From Piromyces finnis (taxonomy: Eukaryota > Neocallimastigomycota > Neocallimastigomycetes > Neocallimastigales > Neocallimastigaceae), in the NCBI GenBank assembly GCA_002104945.1, contig MCFH01000016.1:310001-374000 (forward strand): a stretch of 64,000 bases of DNA, written 5' to 3'. Both the position numbers and the translations under genes were made by a program. The notes beneath the pieces were generated by a model. It made no database searches. It saw only the letters and a list, made by a program, of their open reading frames with translations, and was not told where the DNA came from. Positions within the stretch are counted from its first letter, which is position 1. Every line of letters begins with the position of its first letter. Shown piece after piece: positions 40,730 to 54,627 of this stretch.

Positions 40730-41880
40730 CTACGAAGTTTCATCTATATATATATGTAATTATTTAGTATACAATATTTTTAATTTTATTTCGACTTTTT
40801 TAATAGTTTGCATTACCAGTTTCAATTCCTAATTCTTCCATTAATTCTTTTGGTTTTTTTGGCATATTTTCTGTAATTATATCCCAAGCATTATTAAACA
40901 TTCTTTTTCTTTTTTTCCACTCGAGTTTATTATATGCTAATGCTTTATCTATTTCATTCTGTTCTTCTTTACTTATAAGTTTGACACCAGTTGTTAGTGT
41001 GTTTAATCTCTCTTCTAAATTTTGATTCTGGTTAAAAATAAAAAATATTTATTTAATAGATAATTAAATTATTAAAATGTTATATTCTTTTATTACTTCT
41101 TCATGAATTGAATTTAATTTTTCAACAATTTCTTCATCTGTCATTGAATTATTTAGATTATTTAATTCTAATTATACAATTTAAATTTAGATATATTAAA
41201 TAAAATTAATATCCACAAAAAAAAAAAAAAAAAAAAAAAAATCATTTTTATAAATATTTTGTACATACTGCTTTTTAAAGAATTTGTTTTCGTTTTTTCT
41301 TCCTTTAATTCTTTTTGAAGTTCTTCTATTGTTTTATCTAAATTTAATAAATCTTCTGGTGAAAAATCTTCATCATCCTATATTTTTGAATAGATATTTT
41401 TGTAATTACAATTAAATATAATTTTTATAATAATAATCTTTTCGCTTATTAAATTGTTTAAAACATTACTTGAATTGCTACATAAACTTTTTGTTTTCCA
41501 TATATTTTTTCTTTAATTTTGTTTTCTTCTGAAGATTTTTGTAATATTTTTTGTACAAGTGTTTTTCCAACAACTCCATGAAGATTATTATATACATCAG
41601 CTATGTGATATAATTAGATTTTAAATAAATTAAATAATATGATAATTTGAAATAAACATATATATCATATCATATTTACCAGCTGAATATGGTCTATTTT
41701 GTTTTTTTAAGTAATTTAAAATATACTCAATAGCTTTTAAAAAAATAATTTATAATAAATTATTAAAAAGAATAAATTATTTTATATAATTTTCTTTTTT
41801 TTTTTTTTTTTTTTTCTCTTTTTTGATTATGAATTTTTTATACCTTCTGAATCTTTCAAAGTTTTTTGTGGTTTCGCCAT
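40730..41880 (-). CDS. hop2: Hop2/PSMC3IP meiotic recombination protein
   Basis: ATG at 41878-41880; six to seven small exons. The winged-helix N-terminus reads IEYILNYLKKQNRPYSA, then DVYNNLHGVVGKTLVQKILQK, then NKIKEKIYGKQKVYVAIQ. The GKIKEKxYGKQKxY signature is the hallmark of Hop2. A leucine-zipper coiled coil follows (DLLNLDKTIEELQKELKEE), then LEWKKRKRMFNNAWDIITENM and ELGIETD. The final exon adds DETS and a TAG at 40730-40732, matching the family's short acidic end after GIETDE. An alternative reading of the last exon (MKLRSSNIYVDYNYKE) is out of phase. Hop2 pairs with Mnd1 to help Dmc1/Rad51 strand invasion at meiosis. It is complete, so it is probably functional. Confidence 0.9.
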
Positions 41881-42332
41881 ATTAAAATAATTGAGCAAGA
41901 ATTATATAATTTTCTTTTTTCAATTAAGAGTACTTTACTACAAAAAAAAATAATTTTTTTAAAATTCGAATTTTATATAAATTTTCTTATAATTTTATTC
42001 TATAATTTTTTCTTATAATAAATATTAGTATTAATTAAATCAATAATAATTAAAAATTTATTTAATATATGGAATAAAAAATTATATAATAATTTTAACT
42101 ATTGAATATATTATTAATAATTCATCCTCTTCATTTTTGAAATCCTATACTTTCATTTCTTTTTTAAAATTTCAAAAAAAAAAAAAAAAAAAAAAAAGCA
42201 TCAATAGAAAAACACGAATAAAATTATTTATATAAGGATATAAATTTTTATAACTTTATTTATTTATATAATAAATCTAAAATATTTATAAACAGAATTT
42301 TATATTTATAAATTAATGATTTAAATAATAGA
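41881..42332. other. Spacer between Uba4 terminator and Hop2 promoter
   Basis: AT-rich, with an A tract at about 42175-42197. No gene. Confidence 0.5.
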
Positions 42333-43425
42333 TTATTCAATTTGGAAACTAGGATCAATTTTTTTCTTCCATTCAAGTAATCCACCAATAATATCTTTAC
42401 TAGCAATTTCTATTTGATGCAAATAATTGTTTTCAATAATAAAAAGATTGTATTAGATTAAATTAAATGTTATTACTATTAATTACTACAAGAAACTTTA
42501 AAATTACCTTGTTCTTTTAATATTGGGATTGAATTTAAAGAAGTAGCGCTGGAGCGACATATAAGATATACTATAAAATAACAATAATTATACATAGGAT
42601 TTAATAATCCTTTTTCATTTTATTCATATATATACATATATAATCCACTTACAAGGAACTTCTGATACATTAGCTTCTTCAGCCTTCTTCTTTAAAAGAT
42701 CTTTAATTTTCTGAGCATTATTAGATAATTCGAGTTTTGGAATATCTTTATATAATTCGCATTAGTTTCTTTTAATATAAAATATTTTATAATATTAAAA
42801 AAATAAAAATAATGATACATACTAATAGCATTTGGTAAGTTGCTTAATTGGAAAGCTTCCTTTGGTCTCACATCTATAAGAACATGTGGTTTATTAACTT
42901 TAAGAATTTCATTATATTCCTAAATAAATTTTTATCAATATAAACTTAATTTTTATTCCAAAGATATTATTGTTATTATATTAAAAAATAGAAGATATTA
43001 TAAAAATAATATTACTTCAACGGTAATTCTATCTTTACTCATGTTTGGATTAGTACACTAAAATAAATTTTGAAAAAAATATTAAATAAAAACAAAATAA
43101 AGGGTTATTAAATTTTTATTTTTTTATTTATTTATTTATTTATTTATTTATTTTTTTATTTATTTATTTATTTATTTATTTATTATTAGTTTTATATATG
43201 ATTATTTTTATTATTTCTATAATAGGAAATTAAAATTCATTATTCAAAATTTTTACCTTTTTCATATTACAAAAGTCTTCATAATCAATCAAAGATGTTA
43301 TTGATGGGTTTTTGCCACATATACTGCAGTTTTCTTGCTTTGGTCTAGTTTTAACAACTCTTACTTTTCCAAGCTCAGCATCATAAATTAAAAGTTTCTG
43401 ACTGTAATTTGCTAATATTTATTAA

Positions 43426-43459
<34 letters not shown>

Positions 43460-44851
43460 CATAATAATAGCACTTAATGTTTTATTTCAATAGTTTTAAA
43501 TATAAATATTTTTTAATTTACCTCCTAATCCTGCAGCTATTTTTATAGCTTCTACAGCTTGAAAACATCCCATTATACCAGGAACTATAGTAATTTAAAA
43601 TATTACTTTTATTAATAAATAAAATATATAATTCCTCTTAAATATAAAAATATAGAAGAATTTACCAACACCAAGGACTCCACTAACATTACATTTTGTT
43701 ACTGTTCCTGCTGGTGGTGGAATTGGATTAAGACATCTGTAACATGGTCCATTATTATAATTAAATACAGATAACTATTATTATAAAATTATTATTAGTA
43801 TTAGTATTAGTAAAGTACTATTATTTAATTTTAATTTTACATACTTGTCCTTCCATTCTCAAAGCACTTGCTTGTATCAAAATCTTGTTCGTTAATATGC
43901 AAGCATCGTTTATTAAATATGTAGCACATACATTATCAGTTGCATCAATTACAATATCATAACTTTAAAAACTTTTGGTAAGTATAAGATAATAAAATAA
44001 TTATTTTGTAATTTTTTAATATGAAATAATTACGGCTTTATTACTGAAAGAGCATTTTCAGAAGTTAATAAAAGTTTGTAGACATAGCATTCACATTTTG
44101 AATTTAATCTTTATATAATATAATTAATTAAATATTTTTTATATTTAATAAAGTATTTATCTATATAAATTTAAAATTTACTTTTTGATAGTTTGTTGTG
44201 CTGAAACTGCCTTAGATAAACCTATTTTAGTTTCATCATGAATGACTTGACGATGAAGATTAGTTTCTTCCACTACATCATTATCAACAATGCCAATTCT
44301 TCCTAATTAATTGAATATTTTTGTTGTTATTAATCATTGACATATTACATATTCTTTTTACATATTTTTAGAGTGGAATTAAAAAATATACATATATATT
44401 CTATTATTATATACCAAAACCAGCAGAACCAAGATATAATATTGCTGTAGACCCTAAACCACCAGCACCAATAATTAAGACTGAAGTGTTTAATAATTTT
44501 AATTGAGCTAAAATTATAATATTTATATATATATGTATTTTTATTATTATTAATTTCACTAATTTCATGATTTATAATCATAAATTTTTCAATTTTCTAT
44601 ATATTGTTGTTTTTAAATTTATTACAATCTTTATTAAAATTGTTCATTAAAATTTGTCTACTATATCTGTCTAAATCTTCCTTTGACATTTCATTTTTCT
44701 TAATTAATGGTGGAATTTCAACATTAGCATCAGTAATAATATTTTTCTCGGATTGTATTTTTTGCTTTTTAATTTTTAATTGCTTCTCTAAGTCACTTAT
44801 TTTACGTTTTAATAATTGGTTTTCTTTAATTAATTCAGATTCATTAGCCAT
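42333..44851 (-). CDS. uba4: Uba4/MOCS3 adenylyltransferase and sulfurtransferase
   Basis: About eleven exons from the ATG at 44851 to a TAA at 42333-42335. The N-terminal coiled coil ([20 protein letters not shown]) is typical. The E1-like domain has RYSRQI, the nucleotide loop [52 protein letters not shown] (active Cys region) and [14 protein letters not shown]. Zinc-site cysteines are in CSIC. The C-terminal rhodanese domain has [12 protein letters not shown] and a loop CRSSATS, and ends [17 protein letters not shown]. The enzyme adenylates and thiocarboxylates Urm1 (tRNA 2-thiolation) and, where present, the molybdopterin small subunit. The rhodanese loop differs from the usual CRRGNDS but keeps the Cys. 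Acts in the cytosol. Confidence 0.92.
43120..43185. repeat. (TTTA)n tetranucleotide repeat within a uba4 intron
   Basis: About 16 units of TTTA with one interruption, located in an intron of uba4. It is a likely polymorphic microsatellite. Confidence 0.85.
43427..43458. repeat. Poly-A tract of about 32 bases in a uba4 intron
   Basis: Uninterrupted A run, which on the coding (minus) strand is a long T tract ahead of a splice site. It may serve as a polypyrimidine tract. Confidence 0.8.
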
Positions 44852-45530
44852 TTTTAAAATTTAATAAATATATTTTTTTTTAACAATATGAATTAAAATA
44901 TACTTTTATTACTACTTCATAATAAGTTAACCTTAAATTTTTACTGGTTAATCGAATCACCAAATAATTGTTTATTTTTTTTTTTTAATAAACTATAATG
45001 ATTTTATTTCCATAATATTATATAGGTAAAATATTAACAAATATAAACATTTAATATTTTAATTTAGCATAAATTAAAAAATAAAAATATACAGAATGCA
45101 AAATTAACCAATTCTTTAATTGTTTAATGAAATAAAAATAGGCAATAGTGTAATATACACTTTATAGCATTACAATGCTTAAAAATAGATTAATATAATT
45201 TCATATAGTATTTATATAATATTTTATTTTATTTTATTTTAAAAGTTTAGATTTTATTTTATTTATAGATAATGATTAGGAAATTAATAAGTTTAAATAA
45301 TATTAATAAAACTCTATTATTAAAAGTATTAATATATATATTGATATATATTCTTTTTTGCTTATATATTTATAAATTTATAAATGTTTTTTTTTTTTTT
45401 TTTTTTTTTTTTAATTAAAGATAAAATCGATTGTATATGCAAATTAATTAGATAAAATAAATCTATATAATAATGGTATTAATTATTTTTCTAGTTTAAT
45501 AAATTCTTATAATTTATAATATATATTAAA
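44852..45530. other. Spacer between uba4 promoter and cyclase terminator
   Basis: AT-rich, with a T tract at about 45387-45412. No gene seen. Confidence 0.5.
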
Positions 45531-48500
45531 TTATATATAATCATTATTTATTCCAAGCTCTTCGACTATTTTATTTACCTTATTGAAATTTACCATTTTA
45601 TTTGATATATTATCATCATATTGTGCTATTTTTTGTAATAGAACAGCTTTAATATAAATAGCTGTTGTATTCTTTTCCATTTCTGCAACTCCTTCTTTCC
45701 ATTTTTTAACAGCTGCTTTTTTAGATTTAAATATTAATAATTCTGTTCCTAACATTACATATGATATGACTTTCACAATGTATATCATCTTCATTTTCTT
45801 TATTAAAAATTTAAATCTTTTAAATATTTTCTTACAATAATATTTTTCTTCTCTGTCAAACGCATTTTCTTTAAAATAGGCTTCTACAATAAAATTCGAG
45901 AAATTTAGCATTGATAACGCAATAGGCCAGGTATAAATGCTTACATCGTTTAATAATTTGTTTATATCTATTAATATTTTTAATATATCATATTCCATAC
46001 CTATACGATATTTTGAAAAACTATCTAATATATAACTATTTAAAGCAAAAGTACATGGGTTTATACTAATTAATGTATTATCTTTTAATTTAATATCTTT
46101 CTTTTCTTTTATATTCTCCAATAGTATAATCCAATGACGAATATGATCTTCAGTTGCATTTTGTGCTAAATTATTTTGTAGGATTAAGAATGAACCAAGA
46201 ACAGAGCATTTCCATGAAGAAGTTTTTGTTCCATACTCATAAAGAGAATGGAATATTTTTTCACAACTTTGCCTTTTTTCGGAGAAATAATATATTATAC
46301 ATTTCATAATATAGCTTTCTTCAAAGCATAATGAATCTACGTATGTATTAGATAGATCTAAAATTGAATTATATTTCTCAATAGCATCATCCCACATTCC
46401 AATAGTAAAAAGTACTTGTCCATTTGATAATATTAATTGTTTAGAATATTCACAATCAAATTTCTTTGATAATAAATCCCTATCTTCTCTGATATATTCT
46501 ACAATTTCATTGACACTTTTATTGTACATTATAGAAGCTTGACCTGCATATGTTTTAAATTTTAGATAGTATTCATCTTTTGAAAATAATTCGGATATAT
46601 TTTGTCCGAGTGTTACATAATATCTACATTTATTATATTCACATTTTGATATATATAATTTGATTAATGGAATTAATGTTAATCTTACACATTGTAGTAT
46701 TTTTGCTCTATTTTTGTCTTTAGCATTTTTTTCATCTTTTGTTTCAGAATTTATATTATTATCATTGTTATTATTATTATTATCTTTATTGATATTTAAA
46801 CTTCCACTCTTACTTATGTAATTTATTTTTGAGTCATTATTTTTTATATCTCCATCAATTGAATCAAAATTATCCTCTTGAAATACCGGAATAGATGATG
46901 ATCTATTAGATGTTACTGCTCCCTTTTGAGTAAGTGATATATTGTTTGGTACTCCAAGTTTATTAAAGGAGCTATCACTGTCTTTTTTATTCTTTAATTG
47001 CCTACCATTATTGTTAGATGAATCATAGTTTGACATTTGATCTCGTGAAACATTTATATCAGGTATACTACTCAACGTTTCGTGTATGGAGTAGTCATTT
47101 ATATCCATGTTAGATAATTCATCATCATTGAAATAATTTATTCTTGGTGTTTCTTTTATTGACATATTTTGTGATTTTACAATTGAATCTTCAGAATCAG
47201 ATGGACAATCATATATAGTTTTTGATTTCGACTTTGTAAAATTATGTAATTTTTTATTTTTATACATCTCATATTTGGTGGCAAAGAACAATGTTATACC
47301 TTTACTTGGGTATGATTGTCCTAAGATTTTTAATGATTCTAAAAGGTGTTTTTCTGCTTTGTCATATATTGAATTTTCTAAATAAGCTTCACCTAATTCT
47401 CTTTGCCATCTTGATAATTTTAATGGATTTTTTTGTTTTGATTCTTCTAATAACTTTTCATAACTTTGAATTGCTTCTGTCATAAAATGTTTTTCAAAAT
47501 AAAAATGACATACCATTTCTAAAAATTCAAGTCTTTTAGTATCATCTGCACAACCTGCATCAGTATAATGTTGATATGTCGAAATTACCAAACGACGATG
47601 ATTCATAATATTTTTCTTCAATAGGTTTTCATAATAATCAGCAATCTTAGCATGTAATGATTTTTTAATATCTGGAGGCGTCATGTTATATATACATTTT
47701 TGAACAATACTATTTTTAAATTGGAAATAAATTTCATCATCTTCCATATCTATCCTTGATAAATATCCATATTTATCCATTTGATTAATAAATTTTATTA
47801 TATCTTCATGATATTGCATGTCATTATCTGGCAATAGAAATAGAACGTCATCTAAAAGAAAAACTTGACCTAATACAGAAGCCATTTTTAAGAATACTTG
47901 GAAATTTCTTGGAAGATGATCAAATTCAGAAGTAATAATTGTTTGAATATCATGATCAGGTATTATAGTATCAAAATCATAATTTGGATCATTGATTTCT
48001 AAACATTTATTATAACTTACTTTGAATTTCACAGAGTTTGCTTTGTCTTTATCTGTTTTAACATCGTTATTTTTTGAACTTTTGTCTTTATCTTTTTCTT
48101 TGTCTTTTTGTTGTTGAATTTGTAGTGCTTGTTCATGGTTTAATTTCATCATATCTCGAATTGCTCGAATTAGTGCTTTAGCATATAATGGATTACCATT
48201 TGTTCTATGATACACATTATTTATAATATTTTCTGATACGCTTGAAATTTCGGGTATAATATTTTCATTATCTTTACTTTGATTCCAATATTGAACGAAA
48301 AAGCTTTCAATTTCGTTTTTATTTAAACCTTCAACTCTTGTTACAACAGCTTGACCCATTACTTTAATATTTTTAAATACGCTTAATTCATTTTCTTGAT
48401 AAGCATTTTCACAACGAGAATAAATTATAAACATTAGATTTGGACAATTATTAATTAACTAATTTTAAAATATTATACAAATTAATTTTGTATCAAAATA

Positions 48501-51500
48501 TATTACATAATAAAAAATATTAGCATTTATATAAAATTATATATGATAATAAAGAAAATATTAACGAAATGGTGTAATTATATATAGAGTAATAATGTAA
48601 ATTTTATTAAATAATAATTAAATTATTCTTATAGGATATTTCATCTTACCTTATTTGTTAATTGCCATGACGAATAATCCATAAATTGTGTTTCTTGAAT
48701 TAGAAATATTAGTGGGTATTTACTTGATACATTAAGAATTATTCTTTTTAACATTTCAAAGAACTCTTTTTGTCTGTTTTGACCTCGTATATGCACAGTA
48801 AGTTCATTATCCAGGAAATTATGTGGATAAATAACATTAAACACGGGATACATTAAAGGATTTTCATTAAATTTTTCCAAACACACCTTTAATCTATTCT
48901 CTAATTCAAATATACGATTTACTTTATAATCAATGTCATGACTTCCTTCATAAATATTATTAAAACTTTTGTCACCGCCAGATGTATTATCTATATTTGA
49001 TGTATTGGATGAAGGCTTTAAATCCTCAGATGTTCTTATATTAAACGGTTTTTTAACTTGAGTTCTTGAATCTCTTAAATTAAATGAATTATCTTTTGAA
49101 TTTACAGTTGATTTGCCTAATGAATCCACTGATTTTCCTTTACTTCCAGATTCAAATATATCCTGGCTAAAATCAGGTGAATCTTTTATATATAATTCAC
49201 CTTCCCCATTTATATATGAATTATTAATATTATTGTTATTACTCTTTTTAGCTTTTATTGTACTACTACTTCTTCGAATTATTTTTGATACTCTATTTTC
49301 TGCTGGTATGACATATTTCGAATCTTTCTCAACTTTTGCTTCTTCTAGTATCATAAATAAATCTGATAATATCGATCTATATACATAATATGGCGTTGTA
49401 CTCTCCATTTCCACTGATACACCAGAACTATTAACAAGAATATATAAATATTTTAATATTAAAATAATTGTTTAATATATTTATTTTATTTATTATATAT
49501 AAAATATTAAAAATATCTCCAATATCTACCATATCATACAATTCATTTGAACTGCTTTATTTTTGGTATATTTAACTAATGTAGATAAACCTTGTCCACC
49601 TTCACCCTCAAAAATCATAATTTTTGTTTGTTTAACTAAATGAGCTTCAATTAATCCATCGATAATCTTTTTTTCTTTTACTCTTCCTATTATTTTTCCT
49701 TCATTATCCAACTCAATTTTCTTTTCTTGAATTGTTAATGCTTTATATACAGGAATTGAATGGTCTTTACCTTTTACTTTTATTTCACCTAATGGCTGGA
49801 ATGTACAATCTACACTACTTAGATTGAAAGTTTTTTCATCACAAAATACATTACCATCTGGTTTGATAGTTTTATTATTTTTATCAATACACATAAGACG
49901 AGCAGCCATATTAATTGAATCACCCATCTATTCATAAATTGATAATTTAATATTTTGATTAATATTAATTAAAATTAATATTATTAAATAAAATTTATAG
50001 ATAGGATAAATTTAATTGTATTTTTTTTTTATAATTACCATTGCGTATTCTGTACGAATAGATTTACCAACACCTCCAATAGCAATAACACCTGTTGTTA
50101 CACCAAATGTATAATTTTTCTCTGGAAAAAGATCAGCTAATTCATTTGAGATAGATAATGCTGCCTTCACTCCACGAATAGCATCATCTGTATGACCAAA
50201 TGGAGGTAATCCGAAAAAAACTAAAAGTAAGGCACCCTTATCATCACAATGGAATTGTCGAATACAACCTTCATATTTTCTAACATGATTTTGAACAATT
50301 ACCATTGTTTCTTGAGCAACACCTAAAGACTCTATTGATTTAAATTTAAGTGTCGAAACTCTAATGAAAACAGTTGTAACTTGTCGTGTATCATATATGG
50401 ACATAAGGTGTTCTAAATCATCTCGTATTCCGAATGCAGGACAATTTTGGATATCGTCTTTTAATTTATATAGAGCATATGGATTAATAAATGGTTTATA
50501 TAGTTCTATATTTAAATTATTTGGAACTGAATCAAAAATATCAAATGCAGCTTCCTCATCTAATGATAATGGTGGAACTTTTCGTGTACAATTCTCTAAT
50601 CCTTTTACTATAACACAACGTTTATCATATCCACCAATAGTAATAGAAGCAACATCTACTACATTACCAAAATGTCTAAATGCTTGATGTGATAAAGCAA
50701 GTTCACCTATTATTATTTTTATTTATTATTTGCAATGAATATAATATATATTGTTATTTTTTGTAATAATATAATTTAAGATTTAATTATATTAAAATAT
50801 ATCAATTTAAATATATTTCTTTTTGATAATTTTTATTACCTGCTTCAGCTAAATCAAGTACAGTTGAAATTTGATCCATTGCATCACCACCAATAAAATG
50901 TTCCCATCTATCTTTTCCTCCTACATGAATATCATAAATTTTTCCTGCCCCAATACCTAAGTGTATTTTTAATTCAGTTATTTCACAATCTTGTATATTA
51001 ATAGGAAATCTTCCCAATTGATTTAAAAGTTTAATGCAACAATCACATGCCATTAATACTAATTCACCTCGAGTAGGATCTTCACTTATATCATCTAAAT
51101 TATCATCATTTATTTTCCAATAAAAAATTACAGCATCACCCACAAATTTTACAATATCACCTTGACAGGTTAAAATAATATGAATGATCTATAAATTTTA
51201 ATTATATAAAAAGAAAAATTAATATTTTATGGTAATTATATCTTACCAGACTGTATTTAATATATATTTTATATTTCTATTTTATTTTACCTGATCAAAA
51301 TAATTTTTCATAACATTTAATAACATTCGTGCACCGATATCACCTCTTTCTGCAAGCTTCGCTGTAAGTTTACTATAACCACTAACTACATATTTATATA
51401 TTTTATTAAATATTGAATAATAATTATTATTATTATTTTTATTTAAATAAAATTTTATATATCAAAGAATTTTAAATTTTATTGTATTTAGAACAGATGA

Positions 51501-51994
51501 TTGAAATATAAATGATATATATATGAAAATACATAAATGGTAATATTTAAAATAAATTAAAAATTCCATATATGGAAAATTAAATTTATACAAGAATTAT
51601 TAAATAAATAGAGCAACACAAGTTAAAAAAAAATGGAAATATGAACAAAATAAATAATATAGTTTTTTAAAGAAAAAATATCGACAAAATAATAATTATG
51701 ATAATATAAATTATTATTAAATTAATGAAATTATGAAACTTTTATTAATAATAATTATATAAAAAATGATTTTTGAGAAATGATATTTATTCATAATAAA
51801 TATATATTTTTATTTTTATTACCATCAGCCATAACTACTACACCAAAGCATTCTGTACAAAATGGTTCCATAGTTAGTTCTGTTACATTATCTCCATTTT
51901 TTTCTGAATATTGTTCTAATAATTTTTGAATATGCCGACATACAAAATTTGGAACATATTGTTCAAATGTTTTTTGAACTCTCTCATTATCCAT
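45531..51994 (-). CDS. Soluble adenylyl cyclase (ADCY10-like): two class III cyclase domains, NTPase module, helical repeats
   Basis: Seven exons (51823-51994, 51291-51385, 50840-51188, 50039-50706, 49530-49927, 48650-49427, 45531-48458) close in phase to about 1795 aa. Domain C1 begins FGVVVMADVSGYSKLT and continues GDIVKFVGDAVIFYW, so both metal-binding Asp are present, then IHLGIGAGKIYDIHVGG. Domain C2 (TTVFIRVS … GALLLVFFGLPP … TTGVIAIGGVGKSIRTEYA) lacks the first Asp, as in mammalian soluble cyclase, and ends GDSINMAARLM. Then a P-loop-like GEGGQGLST without the Lys, LIFLIQE, and a long helical/TPR-like C-terminal region. Ser/Asn-rich inserts separate parts (48960-49300 and 46720-47210). 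The family makes cAMP, is cytosolic, and is often stimulated by bicarbonate. The architecture is animal/chytrid-like, unlike the ascomycete Cyr1. Confidence 0.9.
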
Positions 51995-54150
51995 TTTTAT
52001 ATATTAATTTAAAGTTCTATTATAATGTTGTTAATATAAATAAAAAATGCTTCTCTAATTATTTTTTATAGTTGTATACTACATATATAACAGTTTTTCA
52101 TCAAGTATATTAAAATAAAATTAATTATAATTGAATATTTTTTAACTATTTTTATTCTAAATTTACTGTTATGTCTATATTAATATAATAGTTATACAAT
52201 ATTTTATTAAAAATATTTGTTTATATAAATAAAATCAACTTTGGTATTGTTACTGATATATATATAATTAAATAAATAAGTGAAAATTAATAATTAATGC
52301 TTATTAATCGAAGTTTTATGAATAGGAATATTAGTTGCTTGTGAATAGGAATATGTTAATGATTAATATTTTATTTAAATAAAATATTTTTAATTTGATA
52401 AAATTTGAAAATTTGTAATCTTTTTTTATCAATATTAAATATTTTATTTATATTTTTATAATAATAAAAATATTTTTTTCTTCTAAAAAATAATAATATT
52501 ATTACATATTTAAATATATTTTTGTATTATTTATTTGTCAATATTATAATTGCTATATATCCAAAATGTTATATACATGTTTTTTAGTATTGATTTTTTT
52601 TTTTTTATTTATTTATTTCCTCAATGAAAATAATGTGATATATGAATAAGATAACTCCAAATTTTATGCTTATATCAACAAATACATATTTAAATATATC
52701 TTATTAACATAAATCAGATATCTTCAAATGCTATAATATCTTCAAATTATTATATTCTAATATTCTTCGAATATCTATACTTTTTTGTTTTTTATTATTA
52801 TTTGTTTTAAAAAATAAATTTTAATATTTAGATTTTAAGTTTGAAATATTTTCTCAATAAATTATTAAATAAAACATAATTAAATATAACTTTTTGATTT
52901 AATAATTATAAAAATAAAAATATTATTTATTATTTCTGATAATTATAAAAATAATAATAATTAAAATTTTATAAATTATGTAAATAATTTTATAAAAAAA
53001 AATATTATTTTAAAGAAGGCAATAATATATCATGTATAAAAATAATTATTATATAAATAACTATAAAATAATTAATATCTTATATAAATATAATTATTAA
53101 TAAAATAAAAAAGTAATTTATAAATAAATATGAATTTGTTTTACTTTTTATTTGACCATATAAATTTTAAATGTTAAATATATGTTTATTCTTATGAAAA
53201 AGATACACTTTAAAATTGAATATATAGATATATATTAATTTATTAATAATTATAATTTTATTTGTTTTATTTTTGATAAATTATGGATTAAATATAATTA
53301 AATATAATAAAGTCATTTTATAATAAATGTACCATTTTAGTATAATCTTATATATTTAATATTTAATAAATAATAAAATAAAAAATATTTACAATAAGAA
53401 TTTAAATAATTATAGATAAAAAAGATATTTCATATATAATATTTTTAATATTTATAAACTTTGTTAATATGATTTGAAAAAAGAGAAGAAAAATAAGTAA
53501 ATTTTTGTAAATAAAATTTTTTTAAAGAATAAAAGTATTTTAATATTTCATAAGTAAGTTTCATATTATTATTAATTTTTTTTTTTTTTTTTTACATTTT
53601 AATATTTTAATAATTATAAATTTACGATAATATTTAAAAACTTTAATAATCTTAAATTTGTAATAATTATAAACTCGGTTTTAAAAAAAAAACTATGTAA
53701 TTAACTTTTTTTTTTCTAAAATATTTCTCACATAATAATTTGTTAGTAAAAAAATATAGATATAGATAAATTTATAATAAATAATATTATAATTTATATT
53801 TCAATATTTGTTAATATTGATTATTGATATTAAAATTAAATCATTAGTTTTTACAGTTCAAGTTTTTTTTTTTTTTTTTTACTAATAAACTTATTAATCG
53901 CATATATTTTGCTGCTAAAGTACTTTATATATTTATTATGATGTATATTTATAAATGAATATTTAATATAATCCGGAATAATAATAAATGCAAAAAAATA
54001 TATATATATATATACATATATATTTTAAATTTTTATTCTTTATTATTTATATTTACATATAGAGTTTAATAATAATTGAATATTTTAATATATAAATTGT
54101 TTTTTAAAGTATAAAGTGATAACCTTTTATTATTAATACTTATTAATATT
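51995..54150. other. Longest gene-free region (about 2.1 kb), extremely AT-rich
   Basis: I find no open frame of substance on either strand. The sequence is A+T with very few G/C, with T tracts at about 53578-53594 and 53864-53880 and TA repeats at 53998-54014. It is the cyclase promoter side and the FERM gene terminator side. A scaffold-attachment or replication-origin role is possible but unsupported. Confidence 0.55.
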
Positions 54151-54531
54151 CTATTTTTTGCTTTCATTTTTTTTTGCTTTTTCTCTTTGCATATCAATTA
54201 TCAACTATAATATATAAAAAATAATGTTAGTTTTTAAAATTTATTATAATAAATCCTAATATAAAAATTTCTTTTGTTATATTTAAATTACATTTTTCTT
54301 TTCTTCATATTTAATAGCATAACATGCCAAACTATTAATTAGATAAGCTTGTGGAGTAATAATTGTTAAATGATGATCTTTACCAGTTCTTACTGAATTA
54401 TAATCAAAAACTATAGTGTCTGATGTCCATTGCCATTTCATTCTTTCATATGTTTGTGAAAAAAGAATTTTCTAAAAAATTAATTAATATTTTAATATTG
54501 TTAATAATCATATTTTTCTATATTATCTTAC

Positions 54532-54627
<96 letters not shown>

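Noticed and set aside
40730-40780. Hop2 ending in MKLRSSNIYVDYNYKE
   Set aside because: That frame is out of phase with the preceding exon; the in-phase reading ends DETS and matches the family.
43120-43185. CRISPR-like or satellite array
   Set aside because: It is a plain TTTA microsatellite inside an intron; no spacers or repeats of CRISPR size exist in the window.
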